Below the pieces are notes generated by a model. It did no database searches, was not told the DNA's origin, and saw only the letters and a list, made by a program, of their open reading frames with translations. From positions 212,414-276,413 of the forward strand of contig JAAOMT010000071.1 in the NCBI GenBank assembly GCA_016748015.1: 64,000 nucleotides of DNA, written 5' to 3'. Positions 36,370 through 47,707 of this stretch are shown here, piece after piece; within the stretch, counting starts at the first letter, position 1, and each line of letters starts with the position of its first letter. Both the position numbers and the translations under genes were made by a program. This stretch comes from Geosiphon pyriformis. Taxonomy: Eukaryota; Glomeromycota; Glomeromycetes; Archaeosporales; Geosiphonaceae.

Positions 36370-37690
36370 ATCTTAAAAACTATTTGGAGACTTTGACCAT
36401 GCCAAAAAATTGGTCTCCAAGTGAAAAACATCGATTACAACACCAATTAAAACAATATTTCATACACCACAACAAAATTTATTATAAAAATTGCAGAAAC
36501 CCAAACCAACCACTCAAATTAGTACAAGAAAATAAAAAAAAAACAATTCAATACAACATGTACACAGATCTTTCTTCAGCACATTTGGGAAGAGATGAAA
36601 CAATTCAAAGAACTCTTGAACATTATTTTTGGTCTTACATGCAAAAAAACATTTAACAATATGTAGAATCTTGTGATAGTTGTTAAAGAAAAGGAAGAAC
36701 TCACCTCACAGAGCCTTTAAATCCAATCAAAGTTGGACAATCTTTTGACAGAGTTGGAATTGATTTAGTCAGACCATTACCTATTACAACCCAAGGAAAT
36801 TGTTATATTGCAGTTGCAATAGATTATCTTACCAAATAGTCTGAAGCTAAAGCCATCCAAAGAGCAGATATAAAATCAGTAGCAAATTTTATCTATGAAA
36901 ACATTATTTGTAGACATAGATGCTCAATTGAACTTTTATCTGATTAAGAAACACATTTTGTGAATAATTCAATGTTAAAAGACCTTTATTATCATTTTAT
37001 CACCCTCAAACAAATGGATTTGTAAAACATTTCAACAGAACATTGTGTGAATTTTTAGCCAAAATCTCAACAAATTTTGAGCAGGAATGAAATATTTTTA
37101 TTTCATTAGTGTTACTAGCATACAGAACACTAAAACAAGATACTATAAAACACATACTATTTGATCTTATTTATGGAAGAACAGCAATATTACCAATTAA
37201 TTTCACAGTAGAAACATATCCAGTACAACCAATTAATGAAAAAAACTTTTAAGAAACACTTTAAAGAAGAGTCTACACTCTCTTTAGTACATTAAAAGGA
37301 AAAAGACACATAGCAGCCACTTATATTGAACACTTTTAAGCTTTACAAAAAGAAAAACATGACAACAAACTGCCATCAGTTATCAATAAATTTAAAATTG
37401 GAAATAAAGTTTTCTTACACAAAACTAAGGCTGAAAAACAATGGAGTAGAAAATTTGAACATAAATAGGATGGATCATTTTATATTTACAAAATTCTAGG
37501 CAATAGATTATACAAGTTAAGACTTGATGACAAAGTTCTAGCAAAAGTTGTACATGGAAATAGATTGAAACACTATTATTCGAGAAACAATTCTGAACTA
37601 TTAATTTCACAAATTAGTACATATTCTCTTTTAATTAATCCTGAAGATATTCTCCGAAATTTAGAACCAATAATTATAATAGAACAATAA
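36370..37690 (+). pseudogene. Element D integrase
   Basis: The N-terminal zinc-binding part has a DLSSAHLGRDETIQRTLEHY block (about 36565-36630) and CDSC (about 36670, with a stop right after). In the core, RVGIDLVRPLP (about 36750) has the first Asp, and LLSD followed by a stop (about 36935) has the second. NGFVKHFNRTL (about 37015) has Lys for the third catalytic Glu. The C-terminal domain has KIGNKVFLHKTKAEKQW (about 37395-37445). Multiple stops. Confidence 0.85.
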
Positions 37691-37913
37691 CCAAACTTAA
37701 ACACTTAATTCAACAGAATTTTTACAATAATCTTTTTAATAACACACAAAAACAGAAAACAAAAATAGTAAATAATTACAAGAAACACCCAAACCCAAAA
37801 ACAAATAAAAAAAACTCCATACCCAAAAATAATTTTCTTTATTTTTTTTTTTAATTAGTTATTTTTTTATTATAATTATTCCTCGAAATATTCAACAAAT
37901 ATTCCAAAGATTA

Positions 37914-38579
37914 ATGTTAGCCTTAAAAACACTTTTTGGCTTATTCATAACAATTAATAGAAGTCAAATTAATTACACCCAGAAAGAAACCACAACATTA
38001 GTAGTAAATAATTCTCAGAATTATCATTCTTATAGAAAAAAAACAAGAGATTATTTTGAAAATTAATTACCAGAACTTTTGAAGCAAGCACTAAAAAAAA
38101 ATCTTTTATCTGTCTCTATTGGCATTCCACCAAATGCCACAATTCAACAAAAACTTCTACTATTTCTTAATGAACAGAACAATAAATATACCCTTATTTA
38201 TAGATACTTTTATATTAGAAAAACACTTTATGAACAAAAACTGGAACTTAAAGCAACAAATCTTATTCCTAAAACCACACAAAAACAAATTCACAATGAA
38301 TTCAAGACAGCAGCTGGATCAACAAACACTTACTACAAACTTAGAGCTGCTTTTAGACTCTATGATTTATTTAATACTTGTAAAAACATTTTACAGAATC
38401 CAATACTTTATCCAATAAAAATTCAATATATTGAAAAACTTACAGAACTGAAATTTCAACAATTTTCAGACCAAATCACTTTAATTATTTTGGACCACTA
38501 TTTTAATATCACAGATAGTGCTTGGACTTTGACGGAGCTCAGTCTTGAGAAAGAAATTATATTACCAGTAGAATTTTAG
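37914..38579 (+). pseudogene. Element D 3' ORF, one internal stop seen
   Basis: ATG at 37914 matches the ATG of the F 3' ORF, and the stop at 38577-38579 lies 20 bases inside the 3' LTR, giving 221 codons as in F. One in-frame stop is seen near 38064. Conserved blocks include SQINYTQKETT, NATIQQKLL, NKYTLIYRYF, YKLRAAFRLYDLFNTCKNIL and IQYIEKLTELKFQQFSDQIT. The protein is predicted to be helical with no membrane segment or signal peptide. The PPT (GAGAAAGAAATTA) is read as codons near its end. Function unknown. Confidence 0.8.
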
Positions 38580-39531
38580 CTATTAATTAGTATGAAATTA
38601 CCTTCATAATTTCTATTATTAATTAGCATATATTATTACTATTTCAATTTTTACTTATTATTTAATCAAATTATCAAAAATTATTACTCAATCAATAATT
38701 CGATTTGTATTATAGAAATTAAGATGATCAAATTACACAATACCCTGAACCATTTAATATAGTCAAAATTCGCCGAAATTAATAAAAATTGGCCGAAATA
38801 ATCAATAGTTTAGTGAAATAACTTGTAGTTTACCAAAATGTATCTTTAGTTTACCAAAATTGTAGCAAAGAGAAAAGTGCAAGTTCAAAGACTAGTACTA
38901 TAACAAGTTATATAAAAGAAAAGCTTCTTTTTTCAAGAAAATATATCTTCTCATAATATCTTATTATAGTATTTTACTTTAGATATCTTGATTAAAACAA
39001 ATTACTTTTATATATTTCAAATAAAAATTAAATATTCAAAAACCAAAATTTTTGATTATTACACTTGAAATTCCTTCAACACAACTAACATTTTGAAATT
39101 GATTAACTACCAATTTCAATAATCTGTTAATGACTCCAGACTTGGATAGAAAACGTTTTCTTTGACAATTCTATTTTCTTTCATATTTTTTTATTTTTCT
39201 TTTACTTTTTCTTATTATAATCATTAAAATAGTCCACAAACAAGATTTCTGTAGAAGAGTTGACTTTTATAGCAAAGTAACTACATATTTTTAGTAAGCT
39301 TCTAGACAAGCAATTTCTGAGAAAGAGTTGACATTTACTACAATGTAACTACACAAAGTAACTGGCATGGAATTGGCCATTCCACTTATAAGCCCAGTAG
39401 TTCAAATTATAGAAGATAATTTAAAAATAAATTCAGTTATTGGAGGTTTAATTACTTCCAGAAAACGTAAAATTAGCAACAGACAGGCATTAACAATATT
39501 CAAAAAAAGAGACCAAAAATCTTTGGTAACA
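38560..39531 (+). repeat. Element D 3' LTR
   Basis: Partner of 29773-30721. It starts TATTACCAGTAG (TG mutated to TA), has the TATA box at 38911-38918 and ends TTTGGTAACA. Confidence 0.92.
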
Positions 39532-40440
39532 CAGATTTCATATTTGTAAGGTAATATCACAAAATAAAAACAATTGTGTGAAATCCAAAATGAGCTGAGG
39601 TTGTTTAGGATTCTGTATGTTAAAAGAAATAGATCTAACAAGAGTATCTTTGGAGATTTTAATGGCATTTTCAGTGTAATTATAAATGAGAATTTTTAAA
39701 TGTTTATAAACTTTGACAGGTATATATATATTTACAACATTGGCTAAAAAGCAAATTTCAGAGTTGGCTTTGAATAATAAGACTTGGTCTTGGATTTTTC
39801 TATCTATTTTGAAAATATATTGTCAATATAAAAGAATAAAAATGACTGTATTGATGTAAATAAGTTCTACTTTGTTACTGTCTTTCTTGGTAAAATTAAC
39901 TAGTACATTTTCTTTTCTACTTGATCCAAACCTATTGATTCCTCTGACAGTGAAACTTAATTCTTTTTAAGTAATAACTAAGGTCAACTGTAATATTTTC
40001 AAAAGAAATAGAAAGATAGCTTGAGCAATTTTCTTTTGTAATTTTATTTTGTAAGATTTGTTAGAATTGTTCTGTAGCATTATGATAATATTTTTTATAT
40101 AACCAGCATTGATAATTTCTTCTTTTACATCAATTTTTTTTGTGAGATTAGACCAGGATGCAACTTGTACTATTATGCTAATAGGAATTTTCACAAAAAA
40201 ATGTGAGACTATGATAATAGATGATTGTCTTGGATATCTCAAGTCAAAGCCAGTGTCAATTTTATGTTCTTTTTTCAAACATATTCCTTTATTGTTGTTA
40301 CTGTACCATTTTAATTCTAATTCTTTGAAGAGATCCAGATAAGCAAAATACTGTTCTATTTCAGTAGTCTCTCTTAGCTCTTGAAACAACATGTTCTCTA
40401 TAGTGAATTCATATTCTTTCTTAGATTTTGGTAGTTTAAT
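39532..40440 (-). pseudogene. Element C dUTPase domain of pol
   Basis: Minus strand. Motif 1 TGFDLRYPR (about 40245), motif 2 ASWSNLTKK (about 40150), motif 3 EEIINAGY (about 40115), where the catalytic Asp is Asn, motif 4 KKIAQAIFL (about 40030) and motif 5 RGINRFGSS (about 39940). The C-terminal LDFTQLFLFCDIT block (39550-39620) matches IPDFPQLCGYVDIT of E. Then element D interrupts, so RT continues at 29772. A fourth dUTPase copy, closest to that of E. Confidence 0.88.
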
Positions 40441-41100
40441 AATAGGGTATAGTATTCTTAGAAGTGGATTAAACAAGAAATCACATTCATCACAGTACTG
40501 AAAATAATAAGAGATCAAACAGTAATTGCACAGTTTTATGTTTAAGTCAGCTAGTCTTTGTTCCTGCTTTTCTCAAATAGAAGCCAAGTTTTAGTATTGA
40601 TCTTAGAATGTTTTAAGGTCATTTGTAAATAGATTGTATTCAAATTTAGAAAGCATTAGGGAATTGTCTTTAATTTTTTATATTTTCTGAGGTGAAACAT
40701 TTTTAGCTTTGGTACTTGCCATTCTTTAGAGTTTACTTTTGTTATGTAAGTAACTGTTTAACTAGTTTAATACTTGTTTTCAGGTGTCATTGATTAGGAT
40801 TTTTTTTTATACTCAATCATTAATCAATATCATATATTAACATATTTTATCACATGTTTCTTCTTTGCCAGGAATATTATTCTATAATCTTTTATCTGGT
40901 AAGACTTTGTCATATATAAGACATGACATATTGTTCCATTTATCTTGTTATTTTGGACATTTAAACCTTTTTAATACATAAAATTTGCAATAATATTTGG
41001 TAGTAATTGGCCATTTTTCATCATTTCTAATGCATATACCTATTAAAAATAATTTTTTTTTACAATCAACACAAATTAATTTCAGAAATTGGTATGATTG
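40441..41100 (-). pseudogene. Element C Cys-rich module
   Basis: Minus-strand translation gives CNYCL...YFQYCDECDF (about 40470-40535) and, further upstream near 41060, a CIDCKKKL-type start, with YYCKF...KRFK between. The order and spacing match E and F. Stops present. No known domain recognised. Confidence 0.65.
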
Positions 41101-41900
41101 ATCTCTTTAATGTGGTATTTAGTAAATTGGTAATAAAACTTAATGTTTTTTTTTAGCTTTTCTTTTTTTTTTATCTTTCTAAATAGAAGTTGATAATAGT
41201 TCTGTTCAAAAATCATTCATTTAAAAAATCTGGTATGTTTCTAAGATTGGTTGAGAAATCGGTTCATTAAATTTAATTAAAAGTTGTTCTAAAGTTCTCA
41301 TTTAGAAGTGTTTACATGTCACAGGTATTTGAGTATGTTGTCTTTTGAAAGTGATTTGGAGCTCTTGTATGTTCCAGTTTAGAATAATATAGGTTTTTGT
41401 TAGCCAATTGTTTTCTATAAGAGCCTAATATTGTGTGGCTTTCATGATAAACATCTTGATAGGAATTTGAATTCTACTAATTTTGAAGAAAAAATTATCA
41501 ATTTCTCTAATTGAAGTCTTGGTATTGCCATCTGCAGTAATGATTCAGATAATGGCAGTACAATCTACTCAGTGACCTAATTGATTCATAAGTTGTTTTA
41601 TAATTATACTACCTGCTAATTTATTATTAAAAATTAATTTAATGTCTATGTTTCTGACTCTAGCATTAGTATATATTGCTGTAATTAATTTGTCTTAATT
41701 AATCGTAGCTTTACTAAACAGGTTAGTTATGTTCAGGTTGTCAATATTGAAAAGAAAGATAGCAGTCAGAGTAGTGTCTTCTGTAATGATAGTGGGTGGA
41801 ATTGTATTGTTGGTTTGGTTTAAAGTCGAAAGATTGGAAGGTTTTTCTGTATTTTTCTCTTCTAAAAATATAGTATTACCAAAATTTGGAGTTTTTATAA
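41101..41900 (-). pseudogene. Element C protease remnant
   Basis: At about 41570-41700 the minus strand reads ITAIYTNARVRNIDIKLIFNNKLAGSII, where the block LIFNNKLAGS replaces LILDSGSAGS: both the catalytic Asp and the Gly are lost. Flanking text matches E (TTMYTDAKVNGHPIK). The downstream part is degraded. Confidence 0.7.
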
Positions 41901-42766
41901 GACTGAAATATGATGCTTAGTTAGAATATCTGACTTGTACTGGTTATGATAGTAGATTATTGTACTGTACTGGTTGGGATGATTTACTGTTAGTTTGTTT
42001 CTAATTGCTGCTGGTGTTTTTCTATCCTTAATTATAGTTAATTACTCAAGATCTAAATTGGTTGTAAGTAGACACTTGGTATTAAAGTGTTATTGGTATT
42101 GTTGCAGATGGCTTATAATAATTTTGAAACATTTGTTGTATGTACTATAGTGGCTAATATTAAGATACAGAATATTAGAATCCTAGGACTTGAGGATATT
42201 TTTGTTGTTATAGATGTTGATTTTTTTAGTTTTGGTCTGTTACTTTCTTTTGGCAATTTCAGGCAATATGTTTGGGTTTCTGACAGTAGTAATAGTTGTG
42301 AGGATCTAATCTCCAGAGTTGTTGTTGTTGTTAACAATTCTGTTGCTGTTGGTATTTGTTGTTATTTTTTTATTGAAGTAGTTGATAGGTTCTGGTGATA
42401 CTGGTTAAGAATTCCTTAATTTTCTGAGTTAATGTCTTACTTAATTGGATTATCTTTGTATTGATATCTGAAGTTTTATTGATGGCCAAGTTAATAATTT
42501 GAGTATGATTAGTTTCTTGTTCTGTCAACTCAAAATCATGAGCAAAGATAACTGCTTTTTGTAAATTTGTCAAATAATAGGGTTTCATGAATCATAAAAT
42601 GCTGCTCTTTAATTTATTAACAAATTAATTGAAAACTTGTACTGTAGTATAGTTATTCCTTTCAATTGTCAATATTTGTCAAAAAACTTGATTGAACCAT
42701 CTGAAATAAGTAGTTATTGCTTCATAATCTTTTTGTTTTATTACACTAAACTGATTTTGTAGCTGA
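41901..42766 (-). pseudogene. Element C gag, 3' part, cut by element E
   Basis: Minus-strand gag. The last helical block (ETNHTQIINLAINKTSDINTK, about 42450-42510) matches EANHTKLVNLAIGKTSSAAEE of F. The zinc knuckle near 42245-42290 reads YYYCQKPKHIA-NC with the first Cys changed to Tyr and a stop in place of Trp. It ends at 42766 where element E inserted. Its continuation is not seen on the right side of E within the window. Confidence 0.75.
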
Positions 42767-42835
42767 TGTTACTCATAGAATATAAAAAGTAAATTAGCAT
42801 ATAAATTAGACAATCAAAAATAACCATTGTAAAAT

Positions 42836-42975
42836 GTGGAATTTCAGGATTCCTTTCAGAGGAATTGCAAGATTTTTATACAAGGAATTACAGGATTCCA
42901 GAATTCTAGGATTTCTCTTAAAGAAATTGCAAGATTTCAAGAATTCCAGAATTTCTAGTGTGAAGAATTGAAGAA
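42836..42975. promoter_or_regulatory. GAA/TTC palindrome cluster in the E 5' LTR (heat-shock-element-like)
   Basis: Repeated GAATTCC, GGATTCC and GAATTGC words upstream of the TATA box. TTCAAGAATTCCAGAA (42936-42951) contains two TTCnnGAA units. The other LTR of E has a perfect TTCnnGAAnnTTC. The spacing suggests HSF binding, but the cluster may be only a low-complexity repeat. Confidence 0.45.
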
Positions 42976-42994
42976 TTAAGGAATCTCAATTATG

Positions 42995-43003
42995 TATATA
43001 TAG
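42995..43003 (+). promoter_or_regulatory. TATA box in the E 5' LTR
   Basis: TATATATAG, kept in the 3' LTR at 62133, with the same flanks (CAATTATG before, CAGTAG after). Confidence 0.65.
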
Positions 43004-43606
43004 CAGTAGCATTAGAAGTAGAAAAGACAGACCTTCCAGTTTGGATTTGATCTAAGCAACCTTCCACATCACCAATATTAATAAATAATTATTTAATATC
43101 TTTAATCCCTTTCCCACTATCAACACTTTATATTGATAGTAATTGATATTTAATTACACTGGAACAATAGCTCCTAATCACAGCTATTGATGAGATACTA
43201 ACTTGTAATTGCTTTTGCTTATTTTTTTATCTTCTTTTGGGTTTTTTTTCTCTATTCTTTTTTTGTTATTTTTTTGGGTTTACTAATTGATTAAGGATTA
43301 AGTACTGAATTACAAACGTCATAGGGACTAGTAAAAAACTCATGAAACAAGGGTAGAACACTCATAGATTTGAGAATAACTTACCAGGAGGATTACTGGC
43401 CACCACATTAAGAAAAAAATTTGATGGAATTGCAATTCTGAGAGGCTACTGAAACAACTATTGAATTTCTGTTCATTATACAAAGAACTCCACAACTACA
43501 CCTTCAGATTAACCAAACTTTCAGATATCAACACCAGAATATCAATCAAGCACTGAGTTACAGGTTTGTTATTTGTTTTGAGACCCAAATATCCATCTGT
43601 AACATT

Positions 43607-43622
43607 TGGTGCTTTTTGTGAG
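43607..43622 (+). other. Element E primer binding site
   Basis: TGGTGCTTTTTGTGAG two bases after the LTR. Element B has TGGTGCTCCCTGTGAG, so three C-to-T changes would convert one to the other; both probably used the same tRNA. Confidence 0.7.
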
Positions 43623-43624
43623 AT

Positions 43625-45853
43625 ATTATCCTACAAAAAACCAGTACCAACAACAATTATCCAAAAGTGGTATAATCAGAAATCATAGAAACAAACCATT
43701 TAGGATTTGCCAAATTCTTGTTTCAACAGTATAGCCAACAATTAGGATTAAACAATAACTATTTCCCAGCAGAATCAGCCTTTAACTTCTATGTCAACAA
43801 TAAAATTACAGACTGCTTAGAAGGAATAGTTAACATTAAATTTGCAAGAGAAAATTTCTATACAAAATTGTTTTAATATACCAGCTTACTAAGAAACTAC
43901 AGTTTCATACTAATCATTAGGAAAATCAATTAAATCATTAAAAAATACACCCAACAACAATTCCCTATTATTTATGCAGACAAAGGCAAGAAAAGATTGT
44001 AAACATCAGTGATAATACTAAAACAGATACAACCACCCACTTGGAAGAAAACCAAAGTTGAATTACCAACCAATTTATCATACTATTATACACCAAGAAG
44101 TGCTATCAATATCTCCTCAGCAGACACATTCACATCAAACATGACATCAACATTTAGACAACTTTTATTTCAAAGTAAACAAAAAAAAGCAAAATTACTA
44201 AAAACCTACAGTAATTATTTTAAAGGATTTAAATCACAATTGCCAATGCCATCAGGATTCTGATCACTGCCACCTCAATCAGATTTTGGAAATGCAAGTT
44301 CCTAGGAGATAATGGAATCAAAAAAAGAAGAAGAAAAAGAAGTCAAAGATCAAAAATTTACTTACCAGAACTCAATTCCAGAAAACCCAAAAATTGAAAC
44401 TCCAAATTTTCAAACTCAGCAAAATCAGAATAATCCAAATCCTGAAGCAATTAATCAGCAAAAATTACCTCCAGTAATTGTCATTAACCCACTACTAGTT
44501 GTTCCATAACAACAGTCACCACCACAACTCCAAATTCAATTATCACTTCCACCACCATAACAACCAAACATAGACCCAATGGCTTATGTCCCAATAGTGA
44601 AACTTGAGAAATTTATAGAAAAAGAGAACAATGTCTAAGTATGGCTGAATGATGTAGAAAAAGCCATCATAGCTAACAGATGGAACAATGCCAAGACACT
44701 TCAAGTCATCCTCTATTTCTTGCAGAATACTGCTAATTCATGATATCAAAGTTTAGCTGCCAAACTTCAAACATTCCAAGAATTCAGGGTTGCATTCTTG
44801 GGATATTTCAGTAATAATAACAGTATTAATTACCTAGCCAACACCTTCACCACAATTAAACAGGGAGAAACTGAAGCAGTTACTACTTACTTGGGATGTT
44901 TCCACAGGAATTTGTGCCAAATTCAAGCAATTCAGGCTGACTATTTTACAGCATCACAGATTCTAAACCAGTTTATCCGTGAACTGTGCAGTAGTCTTTT
45001 TCAACACATATGCCCAATGCACCCACAAACTCTCTAGAATACAGTCATCAATACGAGAGATTTTGAATTGGCAGAACTTGAAGCAAACTATACCCAAGCC
45101 ATTAACCTAATAATGAATAGATCATTTGAATTGGATTCTAAATTGAAACAATTTAGTGATTTCATCAATCAGAAATTAGAGGGATACTTAGCTGACAATT
45201 ATGCAGTTTATCAATTATCACAATGATGCAATAATTCAGGAAATGCAAATTGCTTTCAAAATTAGTCACGTTTATCATCCTTGACAAATCAACAGTGGCA
45301 GCAAAAGACATGTGTTTGCCACTACTGTGGTAAACAAAAACATTTGAATTTTGATTGCAGGTTAAGGATAGATAACCAATGATCAGGAAATCAATATCAA
45401 AACCCCAATTGCTGGTTTTCAATTTTAAGTTACCAACTCAACCCAGCATTATATCAACTGACTTATCTGTCAATAACACAACAGCCAATATATTAACCAA
45501 CTATATATCAACCTTCAGTTTATCAATTGCCACCACCAGTAACATATCAACCACCATAGCCACAAATTATTTATCAAATACCTGCAGTTTAAACACTGCC
45601 ATCAAACCCAGCCCAAATAACATTAGGAAATCCTAAATCAAAAGTCACCCAAAACTGGAGATCAGTGATGGTTGTTCACTAACTGATTCTCAGCTTATCC
45701 AACCAGCCATTAGGATCACGACAGTGGAGTTCAGGAACTGAGTATACTCAAAACTATTTAAGTCTCCTAGTTACCCCAGAAGATGCCCAACCCAATAATT
45801 TAAAAACCAACTAACAACTAACACTTACCAACAATATCCTGCCAGCAATCATT
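43625..45853 (+). pseudogene. Element E gag
   Basis: One frame runs through to protease with many stops (43874, 44262, 44304, 44507, 44636, 44741, 45036 and others). It has a Ser/Pro/Glu-rich N-terminal half (PTWKKTKVE near 44030; a highly charged EEEKEVKDQ near 44320) and the gag core (MAYVPIVKLEKF near 44580, VWLNDVEKAI near 44640, FRVAFLGYFSNNNSIN near 44785-44830, TTYLGCFHRNL near 44885). A zinc knuckle follows at about 45309-45360: CHYCGKQKHLNFDC, intact as CX2CX4HX4C. A Pro/Gln/Tyr-rich tail leads to protease. Confidence 0.88.
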
Positions 45854-46660
45854 ATGGAGGATAAATCACTGGATGCCATCTTCCTGTTTAAACTCAAGGA
45901 ACTGTCAAACATGTTATTGTTTAGTGGAGCCACTCTTGAAGAAAAACTTATTACCACTATGTATACTGATGCCAAAGTTAATGGCCACCCTATCAAACTA
46001 ATTCTAGACAATGGATCAGCTGGCAGCATTATCACAAGACATCTCATGAACCAATTAAGTCATTGAGTTGATCGAGCTGCCAGTGCCAGAATCATAATAG
46101 CTAATGGAGTAACCAAAACTCCAATCAGCAAGATAGACAAGTTATCTATTGAAATCAACAACATCATTGTGCCTGTCAAAGTTCTTGTGATAAAAGCAAC
46201 ACAGTACCAAGCACTCGTTGGCAATGACTGGCTGTCCAAAACCAATGTGACACTTGACTGGAAAACGCAGAAGCTTCAACTTAGCTAGAATGGTTAACAC
46301 ACATGCATACCAGCCATGTGTAGTCATTTCAAAACCATCCACATACCAACACCACTCATCAAATTAGAAAAAGAAAAAGAAAAACCTACCTGGAAAGCAT
46401 ACTAAGTCTCTTGGGCCAATAAAAATTACAACAAACTACCATCAATACTCTCATGGGATGACAAGGGAAAAAGAAAACAAAAAGAAGAACCCACCTGGAA
46501 TTCCAATCAAGTCTGGATAATCAAAGACAGTCAGGATGAAATAACAACTTGGGAGTGGAAAGAAGATAACAATAAAAAAAAAAGAAAAGAGAAAAAAAAA
46601 GATTCAATACCAACCACCACTTATAGTCTATACACTTACTTTGCACTACTGCTATCTAAT
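45854..46660 (+). pseudogene. Element E protease and charged linker
   Basis: In frame with gag. The active site near 46000-46035 reads LILDNGSAGSIIT, with Asn for Ser/Thr in D-S/T-G; the Asp is kept. VPVKVLVIKATQYQALVGNDWLS (about 46170-46240) is the typical protease C-half. A Lys/Glu/Trp-rich linker follows (PTWKAY, PTWNSNQ, KKKRKEKKK, 46385-46605), not seen in D or F. Stops at about 46062, 46287 and 46296. Confidence 0.83.
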
Positions 46661-46695
46661 TATTACTGACCAAAATTAGTATGCATAGATTGTGG
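46661..46695 (+). pseudogene. Element E Cys-rich module, left fragment
   Basis: LVCIDCG, the first Cys pair, is cut after the G codon by the insertion of element F. The right part resumes at 56665 as KKLSSID. Joining with a 4-bp target duplication would restore the frame, but the two flanks (GTGG and ACAG) are not identical. Confidence 0.7.
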
Positions 46696-47707
46696 TGTTA
46701 CTAGAGGTTTTTGGTCTCTTTTCTTGAATGTTGTAACTGTCTGTTGGTTGCAAATTCACGTTTTTTAGAAGTAATTGAACCTCCAATAACTGAATTTATC
46801 TTCAAATTATCTCCTATAATTTGAACTGCTAGGCTTATAAGTGGAATGGCCAATTTTTTGCCAGTTACTTTATGTAGTTATGTTGTAGTAAACATCAACT
46901 CTTTCCCAGGAATTGCTCGTCTAGAAGCTCACTAAAAATGTGTAGTTACTTTGCTGTGAAAGTCAATTCTTCTACAGAAATCTTGTCTGTAGGCTACCCT
47001 AATGATTATAATAAGAAAATAAAAGAAATGTAAAAGAAATGTAAAAGAAATTGAATTCTGTTAAGAGAAACGTTTTCTATCCAGGCCTGAAGTCACTAAC
47101 AGTTTACTGAAATTAGTAGTTAATTAATTTCAAAACATTAGTTGGATTTTGGGGATTTTCTAAGTACAATAATTAAAGAATTTGGTTTTTCAAATTATTT
47201 GATATTTATTTCTTTTTGTGTGTATAGGAATGATTCTAAGTGATAAATCTAAAGTAAGATACATTTTCTTGAAAAGAAAAGCTCTTCTTTTATACAACTT
47301 GTTGTAATACTAGTCTATGAACTTGCACTTTTTTTTTTTGCTCAAATTTCGGTGAACTAAAGATACATTTTGATAAACTACAAGTTATTTCGCTGAACTA
47401 TTGATTAATTTGGATGAACTATTCATAATTTTGGTGAATTTCTATAAATTTCGGCAAATTTCATATAAATTTCGGCAAATTTTTGTAAATTTCGGCAAAT
47501 TTTAGAATGTTACAAAGTTCAGGATATTGTGTAATTTGATTATCTTACTTTCTGTTGTACTAATTGGATTATTAATTGAATCATGATATGTGATAAATTG
47601 ATTAAATAATAAATAATAATTTGGATTGATATTAACATGTTAATTACTGATAGAAATTATAAGGATAATTTCATGCTAATTAATAGCTAAAATTCTACTG
47701 GTAACAT
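46696..47707 (-). repeat. Element F 3' LTR
   Basis: Matches 55656-56664. Plus-strand ends are TGTTACTAGAGG and CTACTGGTAACA. It holds the TTTCGG repeat array (47345-47505) and the minus-strand TATA box at 47287-47294. Confidence 0.93.
47345..47505. repeat. TTTCGGYRAA repeat array in the F 3' LTR
   Basis: Around eight degenerate copies of AATTTCGGCAAATTT / TTTGGATGAACT, spaced roughly 20-25 bp, upstream of the TATA box in transcription direction. D has fewer recognisable copies at the matching place. Confidence 0.75.

Larger units (their letters stand above)
29773..39531 (+). mobile_element. Element D: Ty3/gypsy element with dUTPase and 3' ORF
   Basis: Flanked by LTRs of 949 and 972 bp that start TGTTATT/TATTACC and end ATAACA/GGTAACA. 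Between them, on the plus strand, come PBS, gag with zinc knuckle, protease, Cys-rich module, dUTPase, RT, RNase H, integrase and a 3' ORF. It splits element C exactly between dUTPase and RT. It belongs to the same family as F, which lies 7.2 kb to the right in opposite orientation. All genes carry stops. Confidence 0.94.
42767..43604 (+). repeat. Element E 5' LTR
   Basis: Matches 61887-62754. It has a cluster of GAATTCC/GGAATT words (42836-42975), a TATATATAG box (42995-43003) and ends ATCTGTAACA. Confidence 0.92.

Noticed and set aside
42087-42398. A 103-codon plus-strand frame with hydrophobic residues, membrane-protein-like
   Set aside because: It is antisense to the zinc-knuckle region of element C gag.
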